The notes beneath the pieces were generated by a model. That model did not search any database, had not been told where the DNA came from, and saw only the letters and a list, made by a program, of their open reading frames with translations. DNA of 64,000 nt from Hyphomicrobiales bacterium (GTDB taxonomy: Bacteria; Pseudomonadota; Alphaproteobacteria; Rhizobiales; NORP267): NCBI GenBank assembly GCA_021775875.1, contig JAJFHA010000008.1, positions 42,999 through 106,998 on the forward strand, given 5' to 3'. Shown piece after piece: positions 54,422 through 62,809 of the stretch. The position numbers were made by a program, and so were the translations under genes. Within the stretch, counting starts at the first letter, position 1. Each line of letters starts with the position of its first letter.

Positions 54422-56365
54422 CTATCTGGCGCTATGTCCGAACTTGACCCGGACCCCGGCATAGGCTGCCACGCCCGCAGTTTCGAATGAAAACACTTCC
54501 TGATAATCTTCATCAAACAGGTTTGTGACGCGGCCATACACTTCGACACCGTCCCGGACTTCGAAACTCCCGGTCACGCCGACGACAAAAAAATCATCCA
54601 ATATTGTTGTGCCCGCAACCGGGAAGGTGAACACCGTATCCGGCATTTCTCCATTATAGAGGGCGTTCAGGGTCAGGTGTGCCCGACCGTCGGCAAAATT
54701 GTGAGTGAGCGATGCGCTGGCCTGATGATTCGGGCGGCGAATTTCGGGGATGCCACCGGGTTCTTCCGAATGGGTATAGGTGTAGCTGCCGTTGAAACTC
54801 CAGTTTGCATTGGGGTTCCAGTTGGCAGAAACTTCAACGCCCCGGCGTTTGCTCTCACCAGCCAAATTGATCGGGGTGCTGGCGCCCAGTATAAATCTGG
54901 TGACGATTTCATCTTCAAGAACAGCAGAGAAATATGTGACGTCGATCACAAAGGCACCGTCGTGGAATGCTTGTTCAATACCTGCGTCCCAACTGATCGA
55001 GCTTTCCGGAGTAAGGTTTGGATTGCCGACAAATGGTGGGAAGAAACCAAATTGTTCGATCATGGTGGGGTTGGTGACGCCGCGCCCAACACTGGCATGG
55101 AACCGGGTATCTAAATTCACCAAGCGATGCGACCCGGTTAAGCGCCAGGTGGTGGCATCATCGAAGGCGTCATTGATATCGTGGCGCAGAGCGCCCGATA
55201 TGGAACTCGTGTCGCCAAATTCGATCCGGTATTCGCCGGCAATTCCCGTCATGTCGCGCTCTAGCTGTCCCAACAACAATGGAGCAGCAAAGGGACCAAA
55301 CTGGAAGAATTGCTGGGTTTCATGTTCGATAAACCCGGTGATAGTGTGATCAGTGCCGCCAAACATGTTGGAACTGAACCGGTAATCGGTTTGCCACGAA
55401 TAGTTCAGACGGGTGGCCTCCGATCCAAAGAAGAAAGCGGGGGCCCCAAAGAAACTCACCAACTCGGTGCGGCTTCCGGAATATTGCGCCTTGCTGGTGA
55501 GAGCGCCGTCCATGAATTCACCAAGCAGGGCGACCCGACCGGCGACATCGCGTCCATCGGACCGATTGTTTCCGTCCGTCACGAATTGCGTGAACTGATT
55601 GTCGGTTTCAGACATGCGGTCAACGACCCGCAATACTGTTTCCAGGCGGAAATGTTGGTTCAGATCGACGCCCACTTTGCCGGTCACCGTAGTGTTGAAC
55701 GATCCGTCATCTTCATTGCCGGTCGGGGCAATGTTGAACCCGTCGGTCCTGTTATGGGCAATGTTGAAGGCCATATCGATTGGCCCGACACCAGCCGTAA
55801 ACCCGACGCCTGTAGTGACGGTATCGAAGGAGCCGTATTCAGCAAATGCGTGACTTGTCAGGCCGTCCTCACCACGCCCTGAGCGGGTGATGATGTTGAT
55901 CACACCAGCATGAGCGTTGGCGCCATAAATGCCGCTTTGGGCACCTCGTATGACTTCAATTCGTTCGATATTGGCTGCCAGCAAGCGGGAAAAATCGAAT
56001 TCACCATCACCCGGCGAATTCATTTCAACGCCGTCAATCAGAACCAGAACATGGTTGGCTTCGGATCCCCTGATCCTGACTTGCGCCAAGGCCCCACTTG
56101 GACCTGATTGGGAGACCGTAACGCCCGGCACCTGACGCAGGGCGTCGACGGCATAGATGACGCCGGTGCGTTCAATCTGTTCCGCATTAAGGACAGTATT
56201 CGCACTGCCCGTCAGGTTTTTGTTTGTCGGCGTGTGACTACCCGAAATTACCAATTCATCGAAATGGAATATGGTCTGGGCGATTGTCGGGACGGGGGTA
56301 AAAGGTATCAGCAAGCACGGCATAATAGCCGCCCAGTTACGCAACTTGCGCGTATAGTTTCTCAT
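54422..56365 (-). CDS. TonB-dependent outer-membrane receptor, BtuB-like
   Basis: A 647-residue TonB-dependent receptor with a signal peptide (ending near PTIAQ), a plug domain (VDALRQVPGVTVSQSG, QVRIRGSEANHVLVLIDG, IERIEVIRGAQSGIYGANAHAGVINI) and a 22-strand-type barrel. The plug motifs and the cobalamin riboswitch in the leader support vitamin B12 or corrinoid uptake. The protein ends VKFGHSAR rather than in the usual aromatic residue. No BtuC/D/F or cobalamin-synthesis gene lies in the window. Confidence 0.93.
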   Translation of the reverse strand: MRNYTRKLRNWAAIMPCLLIPFTPVPTIAQTIFHFDELVISGSHTPTNKNLTGSANTVLNAEQIERTGVIYAVDALRQVPGVTVSQSGPSGALAQVRIRGSEANHVLVLIDGVEMNSPGDGEFDFSRLLAANIERIEVIRGAQSGIYGANAHAGVINIITRSGRGEDGLTSHAFAEYGSFDTVTTGVGFTAGVGPIDMAFNIAHNRTDGFNIAPTGNEDDGSFNTTVTGKVGVDLNQHFRLETVLRVVDRMSETDNQFTQFVTDGNNRSDGRDVAGRVALLGEFMDGALTSKAQYSGSRTELVSFFGAPAFFFGSEATRLNYSWQTDYRFSSNMFGGTDHTITGFIEHETQQFFQFGPFAAPLLLGQLERDMTGIAGEYRIEFGDTSSISGALRHDINDAFDDATTWRLTGSHRLVNLDTRFHASVGRGVTNPTMIEQFGFFPPFVGNPNLTPESSISWDAGIEQAFHDGAFVIDVTYFSAVLEDEIVTRFILGASTPINLAGESKRRGVEVSANWNPNANWSFNGSYTYTHSEEPGGIPEIRRPNHQASASLTHNFADGRAHLTLNALYNGEMPDTVFTFPVAGTTILDDFFVVGVTGSFEVRDGVEVYGRVTNLFDEDYQEVFSFETAGVAAYAGVRVKFGHSAR

Positions 56366-56544
56366 AGTTCAGCTCCATAGCGGTTCTCTCCAACCGCGAT
56401 TTGGAACGGGACGATGATGTCTTTCGATGCAGCTATAAACACCCACAACACGACGCCCTAACCAAATAGCGGTTGCCATTGACAACTCGCCACCACTACG
56501 GAATTAGGCCGTTCCTACGCACGCCCCGCGCGAAGGATGGGTGA

Positions 56545-56745
56545 CGCGCAGCGGCAGGTCTCCTGGCTGGGCGGGTCAACACCCTTGCTCCACCTTCCCG
56601 GACATAAGTCCAGTGGCTTTATTGGAGCAGGGCTCACCGCCGACAGTTGCGGGGGCAGCCGCGGACCAGAAAAATTCCGTTTGGAAATATTCCTGCCGCG
56701 TTCCCTCTTCACCGGATTTTCATCCGGAACCGTTGCGTGAGAGAT
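56545..56745 (-). promoter_or_regulatory. Cobalamin (AdoCbl-type) riboswitch
   Basis: Read on the minus strand, the leader has the hallmark core GCTGCCCCCGCAACTGT (56643-56659 on plus coordinates), GCCACTG, GGGAAGG and the B12-box AGCCAGGAGACCTGCC at 56553-56568. The 5' part includes a GGAACGCGG element near 56697-56706. It lies 180 bases upstream of the BtuB-like start, so it should repress the receptor when cobalamin is plentiful. Ends are approximate. The remaining parts of the gaps, 56366-56544 and 56746-56913, show no gene. Confidence 0.95.
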
Positions 56746-56913
56746 TGATAGGGCGGGTTAGAGATTGAGTCAATTGGTGACAGACTCGTATAATCAGTTT
56801 TGTTATGAAAGTTATGCACCATCTAGCTGGACTGGTTATATAGGTGGCGCATAATATCGAAGTGTTGATATGCACCTGGCAGTCAAAATGTTCGGTTTGA
56901 GCGAGGGGACGAT

Positions 56914-57693
56914 ATGGATTTAGGTATTGCAGACAAGGTGGCTCTGGTTCTTGGTAGCAGCCAGGGTCTTGGATTTGATTGTGCCCGTGCATTGCACGCT
57001 GAGGGTGTAAAAGTCGTTCTCAATGGCCGCGACGAAGCCAAGGTCCTGGCGGCTGCGGCAAAGCTTGGCGAGAATGCCTTTGCGGTTGCTGGCGATATCT
57101 CTATCGCCGAAGACCGGGCGCGTATTTTTGAAAGCGCTCAACAATTGGCAGGGCCTATCAATATTTTGGTGACCAATGCCGGCGGCCCGCCGCCTGGACC
57201 AATGGAGGTCCACGAGCATGATACATGGTTGAGTGCGCTGGAGACCAACATGCTGCCCGCAATTGCTTTTGCGAAGTTGGCGCTGCCCGACATGATCGCA
57301 GACGGCTTTGGACGCATTATCAATGTGACGTCTTTTTCGGTCCGCGAGCCGTATCCGAATATGGGGCTGGCGACGGGTGTGCGTGCCGGACTGACCGGCG
57401 CGATGTCGGCGTTTGCCCGCGAAGTGGCGGACAAGGGCGTGACTGTCAATAATTTGCTACCAGGTTTGATGGATACCCCGGCGTTGCAACGGGTTTATGC
57501 GTCTCAAGCGGCGCAATTTGATATTACCAAAGATGAAGCTCAGGCGCGGATGGCGGCGTCCGTTCCCATGAAACGGCTTGGTGAAGCGGAAGATTTTGGT
57601 CCGGCCTGTGCTTTCCTGTGTTCGCGCCAGGCATCTTATATTACCGGCCAGAATATTACGGTTGATGGTGGCCTTGTTGGCTCATTGTTGTAG
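56914..57693 (+). CDS. SDR family oxidoreductase lacking canonical Tyr-x-x-x-Lys
   Basis: A 259-residue short-chain dehydrogenase/reductase. The cofactor loop reads VLGSSQGLGFDCAR (residues 12-25, Gly-rich but not TGxxxGIG), LVTNAGGPPPGP corresponds to NNAG, and the C-terminal ITVDGG is typical. Where FabG-type enzymes carry Tyr-x-x-x-Lys this protein has Ala153 and Arg157 in GLATGVRAGL. It may use another catalytic route or have lost reductase activity. An acyl-CoA synthetase begins 13 bases downstream, so an acyl-CoA pathway is likely. GAGGGGAC precedes the ATG. Confidence 0.87.
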   Translation: MDLGIADKVALVLGSSQGLGFDCARALHAEGVKVVLNGRDEAKVLAAAAKLGENAFAVAGDISIAEDRARIFESAQQLAGPINILVTNAGGPPPGPMEVHEHDTWLSALETNMLPAIAFAKLALPDMIADGFGRIINVTSFSVREPYPNMGLATGVRAGLTGAMSAFAREVADKGVTVNNLLPGLMDTPALQRVYASQAAQFDITKDEAQARMAASVPMKRLGEAEDFGPACAFLCSRQASYITGQNITVDGGLVGSLL

Positions 57694-57705
57694 GGGCGAA
57701 AGTAA

Positions 57706-59238
57706 ATGCTGACTGGTGATATGTTGCGGCGCTCAGCCGAGCGCTTTCCGAATAAACCCGCTATCCTCTGGGAAGGCTCGGTTCTCCTTTACCGGGACCT
57801 GAATGAGGCCGCTAATCGTTTTGCCAACAGACTTATCGGGCTGGGCCTGAAAAAGGGTGCGAAAGTTGGCATCATTTGCCGCAACCGGACCGAATATGCG
57901 ATTGCATTTTTCGGCACGGCCAGAAGCGGTTGTGTGTTGGTCAATGTTTCGGTGCTTTATGCGCCCGACGAATTGGCTTTCGTTCTCGACAAGGCCGATG
58001 TGGAATTGTTGATTTTTGAAGATATTTTTTCTGAAAAAATCGCAGCCGTTCGTGGTCGTCTGACTAAAGTTTCCAGCTATCTGATGATCGGGGACACCAG
58101 CGATGCGGCTGAAGCTTTTGGCGCCTTTATTGCGGGAGGTGATGCGGGTTATCCCGACATTGAAATCCACGAAGACGATCCTTTTAGCATGACCTATACC
58201 GGCGGCACGACCGGGCGGCCCAAGGGGGTTTTATGTTCGCACCGCAACCGCGTCGTTACCGCCCATACGGTCATGGTTGAAGAAGCCATTGATCACCGCG
58301 ATATCGTTGGCGTGGTGACGCCGATGTTCCATGTGGCGGCGCTCAATATTATGTTCCAACCGGCTATGCTTGCTGGTGCAACCGTGACGTTTCTCTCAAA
58401 ATGGGATGCTGGCGATTTTGCGGCCATGGCGAAATCTACCGGCATGACGGCGGCATTCATGGTGCCGACCCAGGTCGGGATGGCGGTAAGCGATCCGGAA
58501 TTTGACGCCTCAAATTTTACCCATTGGCGCAAGCTTTCTTTTGCCGGAGCGCCGATGCCGGACTGGGTACAAAAAGCCGTCATTGTGAAATTGCCGGACG
58601 TGCGGATGACCCAAATTTATGGCCAGTCTGAAATGGGGGTCCTGACGGCGTTGCGCTATTGGTATCTGCCGGAAAAACTCGGCTCCATCGGACGCCAGGC
58701 CTATAATGTTGACATCGGCGTGGTTGATCCGGACGGCCAGCCGGTCGCGATTGGCGAAATCGGCGAAATTGTATCGCGCGGCGATAATGTGATGCTTGAA
58801 TATTATAACGAACCGGACCAAACCGCCGCATTCTTCAAGCATGGTTGGGCCTGGACTGGCGACGTGGGCACCATCGACGACGAGGGCTTCATCACCCTCG
58901 TTGATCGTTCCAAGGACATGATCATTTCGGGCGGCGAAAATGTCTATCCGAAAGAGATTGAAAACGCGATTTATGAACATGACGATGTTTATGAATGCGC
59001 CGTCTTTGGTATCCCTGATGATAAATGGGGTGAGGTGCCGGCGGCCTATGTATCTCTCAAAGAGGGCGCGACGATCAGCGAAGATGATCTGGTCGCCCAT
59101 TGCGCCGACCGGCTCGCACGTTTCAAGCGCCCGCGACTGGTAAAATTCGTCGATGATTTTCCGAAAACGCCGATTGGTAAAATCCAGAAAAATCTTTTGA
59201 AAGATCCGTATTGGGAAGCCCAAGTGAAAAAGATTTGA
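57706..59238 (+). CDS. AMP-dependent acyl-CoA synthetase/ligase
   Basis: A 510-residue ANL adenylating enzyme. SMTYTGGTTGRPKGVLCSH near residue 163 is the ATP loop, YGQSEMGVLTALRYW near residue 305 the A5-like region, AWTGDVGTIDDEGF near 384 and KTPIGKIQKNLL near 490 carry the conserved Asp and catalytic Lys. It activates a carboxylic acid to its CoA ester, substrate unknown. Co-transcribed with the SDR gene 13 bases upstream. Confidence 0.92.
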   Translation: MLTGDMLRRSAERFPNKPAILWEGSVLLYRDLNEAANRFANRLIGLGLKKGAKVGIICRNRTEYAIAFFGTARSGCVLVNVSVLYAPDELAFVLDKADVELLIFEDIFSEKIAAVRGRLTKVSSYLMIGDTSDAAEAFGAFIAGGDAGYPDIEIHEDDPFSMTYTGGTTGRPKGVLCSHRNRVVTAHTVMVEEAIDHRDIVGVVTPMFHVAALNIMFQPAMLAGATVTFLSKWDAGDFAAMAKSTGMTAAFMVPTQVGMAVSDPEFDASNFTHWRKLSFAGAPMPDWVQKAVIVKLPDVRMTQIYGQSEMGVLTALRYWYLPEKLGSIGRQAYNVDIGVVDPDGQPVAIGEIGEIVSRGDNVMLEYYNEPDQTAAFFKHGWAWTGDVGTIDDEGFITLVDRSKDMIISGGENVYPKEIENAIYEHDDVYECAVFGIPDDKWGEVPAAYVSLKEGATISEDDLVAHCADRLARFKRPRLVKFVDDFPKTPIGKIQKNLLKDPYWEAQVKKI

Positions 59239-59275
59239 AGGTATATCTTTCAATGTAGCGCCTCTATAAGCGCCC

Positions 59276-59860
59276 ATGATTTCTTTCGCGCTCGCTGTAT
59301 TCTTCCTCCTTATAACGCCGGGGCCAGGTGTTCTCTCGACCGCTGGCGTCGGTGCCGCGTTCGGGTATCGTTCGGGTCTTGGGTATGTGACCGGACTGTG
59401 CATTGGCAATTTTCTTGTCGGTCTGGCAGTGGTGACCGGGCTTGCGGCGCTGATCCTTTCCAACCCGCAGATGCGGATAATTCTGTTGTTCGCGTCCGCC
59501 GCTTACCTTTGCTATCTGGCGTTCAGGATCGCGTTTTCCGGCAACCGGTTGGCCTTCATCGAGAGCAAAACCGCGCCGGGGCTGGTCAATGGCCTGATGT
59601 TGCAGGCGATCAACCCGAAGGCTTACGCGGTGAATACGGCGCTGTTTTTTGGCTTCGCGTTCATGCCCGGCAATTTCGTTTTTGAAACGATTGTAAAATT
59701 CCTGATTCTGAATGCGATCTGGATACCGATCCATCTGACGTGGTTGGGGGCAGGGGTGATGGTGCAACGGCTTGATTTGCCGGATGGTGTTCAATTCGCC
59801 ATCAATATCCTCATGGCACTGTCGATGCTTGCCGTGGTCGGGCTGGCTTTATTGGCGTAA
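59276..59860 (+). CDS. LysE family translocator
   Basis: A 194-residue LysE/RhtB-type exporter with about six hydrophobic segments. ITPGPGVLSTAGVGAAFGYRSGLGYVTG at residue 13 matches the family's conserved TPGP start; NPKAYAVNTALFF is the mid-protein NPK motif. Probably exports amino acids or related compounds. The alpha/beta hydrolase starts 28 bases after the stop. Confidence 0.9.
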   Translation: MISFALAVFFLLITPGPGVLSTAGVGAAFGYRSGLGYVTGLCIGNFLVGLAVVTGLAALILSNPQMRIILLFASAAYLCYLAFRIAFSGNRLAFIESKTAPGLVNGLMLQAINPKAYAVNTALFFGFAFMPGNFVFETIVKFLILNAIWIPIHLTWLGAGVMVQRLDLPDGVQFAINILMALSMLAVVGLALLA

Positions 59861-59888
59861 GACTGAAAAAATCTGGAGATTGAATTCT

Positions 59889-60596
59889 GTGAGTGAAGAT
59901 CCTGTGACGCTGGTTTTGATCCCTGGTTTATTGTCCGATGGTATTGTCTGGGAACATGCGAAAGCGCATTTCGAGAAGAGCATGCTGGTGTCGATCCCGG
60001 ATCTCTTCACACAAGACTCCCTGCAGCAGATGGCCGTTGATGTGCTGGATCAAAATCCGGGCCAGCTTGCGGTTGCCGGGCATTCCATGGGCGCGCGGGT
60101 GGCGTTTGAAATGATCGCGCTGGCACCGGACCGCATTGAGCGCGTTGCTTTGCTCGATACAGGGTTTCACCCGCTCGCTGAAAGTGAATTGCCGGTGCGT
60201 GAAGAGCTGATCAAGCTGGCCTATGAAGAGGGCATGGAAGCTCTGCTGGCGCGCTGGTTGCCGCCGATGGTTCACCCATTACGCCATGACGACCCGGCGA
60301 TCATGAAACCACTGATGGATATGATCTTGCGCCGCACGCCTGAAATCCACGAACGCCAGATGAGGGCGCTGATCGGGCGATCAGATGCGGGAAAAATGCT
60401 CTCGATCATAAATTGCCCAACGCTGGTGGCCGTCGGGCGCCAAGACGGCTTCAGCCCGGTTGCCCAGCACGAGGTCATGGCCGAGATGATCCCGAACGCC
60501 AAGCTCGTCATCTTCGAAGACAGCGGCCATTTCGCCCCCTTCGAGCGCCCTGAAATTGTAACTGCGGCATTGGCCGACTGGCTTTCGGGGGATTGA
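59889..60596 (+). CDS. Alpha/beta hydrolase
   Basis: A 235-residue alpha/beta-hydrolase. LVLIPGLLSDGIVWEH opens the fold, the nucleophile Ser is in AGHSMGARVAFEM near residue 65, and the acid and His lie in GRQDGFSPV and EDSGHFAPFERPE. I place the start at the GTG at 59889, nine bases behind CTGGAGATTG, since longer upstream ORF sequence overlaps the LysE gene out of frame. Substrate unknown. Confidence 0.87.
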   Translation: MSEDPVTLVLIPGLLSDGIVWEHAKAHFEKSMLVSIPDLFTQDSLQQMAVDVLDQNPGQLAVAGHSMGARVAFEMIALAPDRIERVALLDTGFHPLAESELPVREELIKLAYEEGMEALLARWLPPMVHPLRHDDPAIMKPLMDMILRRTPEIHERQMRALIGRSDAGKMLSIINCPTLVAVGRQDGFSPVAQHEVMAEMIPNAKLVIFEDSGHFAPFERPEIVTAALADWLSGD

Positions 60597-60625
60597 TCTG
60601 AATTCTGATGCTTGGTGGGAAAAAA

Positions 60626-60701
<76 letters not shown>

Positions 60702-60937
60702 CAAATTCGGGATCCGCGACGAATATTCTCGTGCCTTTAAATCCGGTATTTGTGCCGCCCGGATTATGCGAATCTTGGGCTTTTGTCCATCGGGAAGTTA
60801 AATAAATTTGCGCACAATGACAGGGTTTTTCTACGCCATGTATACTGATTAACAAAAAGTGAACACCAGAAGGGCGCAATTTACGGCCGGATACACTATA
60901 TATCCAGTACGGGGTTAGGAGAAACTGGAGGCCTGAT

Positions 60938-61366
60938 ATGAAAATGTGGTTACCTTCTATAGCGGCGGCTGCCCTTGTTGGTGTGTTTGTAATGATGCCC
61001 GGAGGGGCGAATGCTGGCGCAGTTCATGTGCCGCAAACGATTGCTGGCAACGGCGCAGTGTCAAATGGCATTGTGAATGTGCATAGTCGGCACCATGGCA
61101 GCCAGCAGGGCGCTGCCATTGTGGGTGCCATTATCAATGGTATTGCTCAGCACCAGCAGCATCGTAGCTACCGGCGTCATTATAACAGCAATCCCTATCC
61201 ATATGGGTATAGCAGCTATGGCTATCGTCGTGGTTATGGTCATCGCAGTTATGGTCATCGCGGTTATGGTCATCGCGGTTATCGTTACGGTTATGGTCAC
61301 GGTTACGGTTACGGCTATGGTGGCGCGTACGGTGGCTACAGTCATGGAGCCGAAGGCTCTCGTTAA
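60938..61366 (+). CDS. Secreted Gly/Tyr/His-rich repeat protein
   Basis: A 142-residue protein with a signal peptide (cleavage near GGANA-GAV), a QGAAIVGAIINGIAQ segment, and a C-terminal 60 residues made almost only of Gly, Tyr, His, Arg and Ser in units such as GYGHRSYGHR. The repeat units are also visible in DNA. I do not recognise a family; it may be an envelope, adhesive or metal-binding protein. AACTGGAGG precedes the ATG. Upstream, TTAA-N7-TGAAC at 60849-60864 is one base off the CtrA consensus. Confidence 0.75.
   Translation: MKMWLPSIAAAALVGVFVMMPGGANAGAVHVPQTIAGNGAVSNGIVNVHSRHHGSQQGAAIVGAIINGIAQHQQHRSYRRHYNSNPYPYGYSSYGYRRGYGHRSYGHRGYGHRGYRYGYGHGYGYGYGGAYGGYSHGAEGSR
61232..61276 (+). 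repeat. 15-base tandem repeat inside Gly/Tyr-rich gene
   Basis: Three copies of (G/A)GTTATGGTCATCGC start at 61232, 61247 and 61262, differing by one base. Degenerate GGTTAC/GGTTATGGTCAC units continue to about 61320. Period is a multiple of three, so the frame is kept and each unit encodes (G/S)YGHR. Confidence 0.85.
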
Positions 61367-61391
61367 CTGACAACCTGTTGAAAAACCTCAT

Positions 61392-61421
61392 AAAGGCTGG
61401 CGAGTTTCGCTGGCCTTTTTT
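61392..61421 (+). terminator. Intrinsic terminator
   Basis: AAAGGCTGGCGA pairs with TCGCTGGCCTTT (two G-T wobbles) around a GTT loop, followed by a T-run. It lies 25 bases after the repeat-protein stop, ahead of the convergent rlmB end. Confidence 0.8.
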
Positions 61422-61435
61422 GTTTGCGTGGGGTG

Positions 61436-62248
61436 TTAGGGTGAATATGTCGCTAGCGTTAATGCAACGGCGGCGGCGTTTGATACATTCAGGACGTCAA
61501 TGGGGCCAGGCAGGTCGATTCGCGCTAAATCAGTGCAGGTTTTCGCGGTCAAGGTTCTGATGCCACGGCCTTCAGCACCGAGGACCAGCGCAATCGGGCG
61601 CGGAGCCGCGTCTTTGTCAATCACTTCCAGAAGCGAATTATCGGTGGAATCAGTCAGACCGATGGTTTGAAACCCTGCGTCATTCAGTTCGTCGATGGCA
61701 CGGGCCAGATTGACAACCCTGACTAGCGGCAAATGCTCCACTGCGCCGGATGCCGCTTTAGCCAGAATACCGGTCGGAAAAGGGGCGTTTCGATTTGTGA
61801 CAATAATGCCCGCAGCACCAAAGGCGCAGGCTGTGCGCATGATCGCTCCCACATTGTGCGGGTCAGTCACCAGATCGAGTATGATAATCGGTCCCAGGCC
61901 AACTATATCGGCGATCGTTTTTTCCGGTAATGGTTTTGCATAAACCAGCACACCCTGATGGACGCTGTCGCGGGGCAGGGCAGCCTCAATTTTCTCCGGA
62001 GCCACGGTTTCGATTTGAAAATCAGGCTGACCCAGAGCTTCAATAATCCGGTGAGCGGCATTCTTGGTCGCCATAACCTTGATAATCTGTCGGTCCGGAT
62101 TTTTGAGGGCCGCCAACGTGGCGTGAATTCCGAAAATTGGAGATTGGCCTGAGGGGAGCGCGGCGCTGTTTCTGCCTGATCGTGATGCTTGATTCTTACC
62201 ACTTCTTTTATTCTTATAGGATTTGTGTGATTTTGAGCGTTCAGACAT
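61436..62248 (-). CDS. rlmB: TrmH/SpoU-family rRNA 2'-O-methyltransferase RlmB
   Basis: Methylates the 2'-O of a guanosine in 23S rRNA. The 270-residue protein has a basic, Lys/Ser-rich tail (residues 1-32), a substrate-binding domain beginning FGIHATLAALKN, and the SPOUT knot with motif 1 NVGAIMRTACAFGAAGI, motif 2 LVLGAEGRGI and motif 3 DVLNVSNAAAVAL. In alphaproteobacteria it often sits beside tRNA-Tyr, tRNA-Gly and tuf, exactly as here. Other TrmH-type targets cannot be fully excluded. Confidence 0.92.
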   Translation of the reverse strand: MSERSKSHKSYKNKRSGKNQASRSGRNSAALPSGQSPIFGIHATLAALKNPDRQIIKVMATKNAAHRIIEALGQPDFQIETVAPEKIEAALPRDSVHQGVLVYAKPLPEKTIADIVGLGPIIILDLVTDPHNVGAIMRTACAFGAAGIIVTNRNAPFPTGILAKAASGAVEHLPLVRVVNLARAIDELNDAGFQTIGLTDSTDNSLLEVIDKDAAPRPIALVLGAEGRGIRTLTAKTCTDLARIDLPGPIDVLNVSNAAAVALTLATYSP

Positions 62249-62497
62249 GGAAATTCCGTGATTTTTGAAGCTGATGGTCTATGAAATTCATCAATTTGGC
62301 GAGAAGTACAATTTCTCTGGCCCCGTTATTGCATTGCCGGTTGACAGTGACCACCTTATAACCATAAACACAATGAGTTATCCCCGTTGCTTGCGGCGGG
62401 GGTTGTTTTTGTGTGCGCAACAATCACAAGGTTTCGATTCTTCCTGAGGGCATTTTGGTTGTCGGCCAGGTTGTCAGTACGGACAAATACTTCATTT

Positions 62498-62583
62498 GGA
62501 GGGGTGGCCGAGTGGTTAAAGGCGTCAGACTGTAAATCTGATCTCGTAAGGGTACGTTGGTTCGAATCCAACCCCCTCCACCA
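62498..62583 (+). tRNA. tRNA-Tyr (GUA)
   Basis: A class II tRNA: acceptor GGAGGGG/CCCCTCC, D arm GCCGAGTGGTTAAAGGC, anticodon stem TCAGA/TCTGA with loop CTGTAAA giving GUA, a long variable arm, T arm with GGTTCGAATCC, and encoded ACCA. The 249-base gap before it, after rlmB, holds only a terminator-like hairpin near 62382. Confidence 0.97.
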
Positions 62584-62662
62584 AATGGTGAATTTAGTAG
62601 TGAATAGCAGGGCCGGATAGAGTTTAGAGGAATGCAAGCGGAGTTGTAGGAAGCGTTTTTCA

Positions 62663-62736
62663 GCGGGTGTAGCTCAATGGTAGAGCAGAAGCCTTCCAAG
62701 CTTACGACGTGGGTTCGATTCCCATCACCCGCTCCA
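62663..62736 (+). tRNA. tRNA-Gly (UCC)
   Basis: Acceptor arms GCGGGTG/CACCCGC, D arm GCTCAATGGTAGAGC, anticodon loop CTTCCAA giving UCC, T arm GGGTTCGATTCCC, discriminator T and encoded CCA. It lies 79 bases after tRNA-Tyr and 73 before tuf, probably in one transcript. Confidence 0.97.
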
Positions 62737-62809
62737 AACGATTTGTCAGGCGATTTGTCAGGAATTTGTAACTGTTTAATACCAAGCCAGAAGATAGCGG
62801 AGAAGTTTG

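Noticed and set aside
58510..59463. A 317-codon open frame on the minus strand across the acyl-CoA synthetase.
   Set aside because: The plus strand encodes an unmistakable ANL enzyme with all motifs; the minus frame has no recognisable domain and is an artefact of codon bias.
61232..61320. Short regular repeats considered as a CRISPR array.
   Set aside because: Units are contiguous without spacers, 15 bases long and in frame with a coding sequence.
61061..61345. A Thr/Ile/Val repeat ORF on the minus strand and a Met/Val/Ile-rich ORF in another plus frame over the Gly/Tyr-rich gene.
   Set aside because: Both are by-products of the 15-base DNA repeat; only the annotated frame has a signal peptide and ribosome-binding site.
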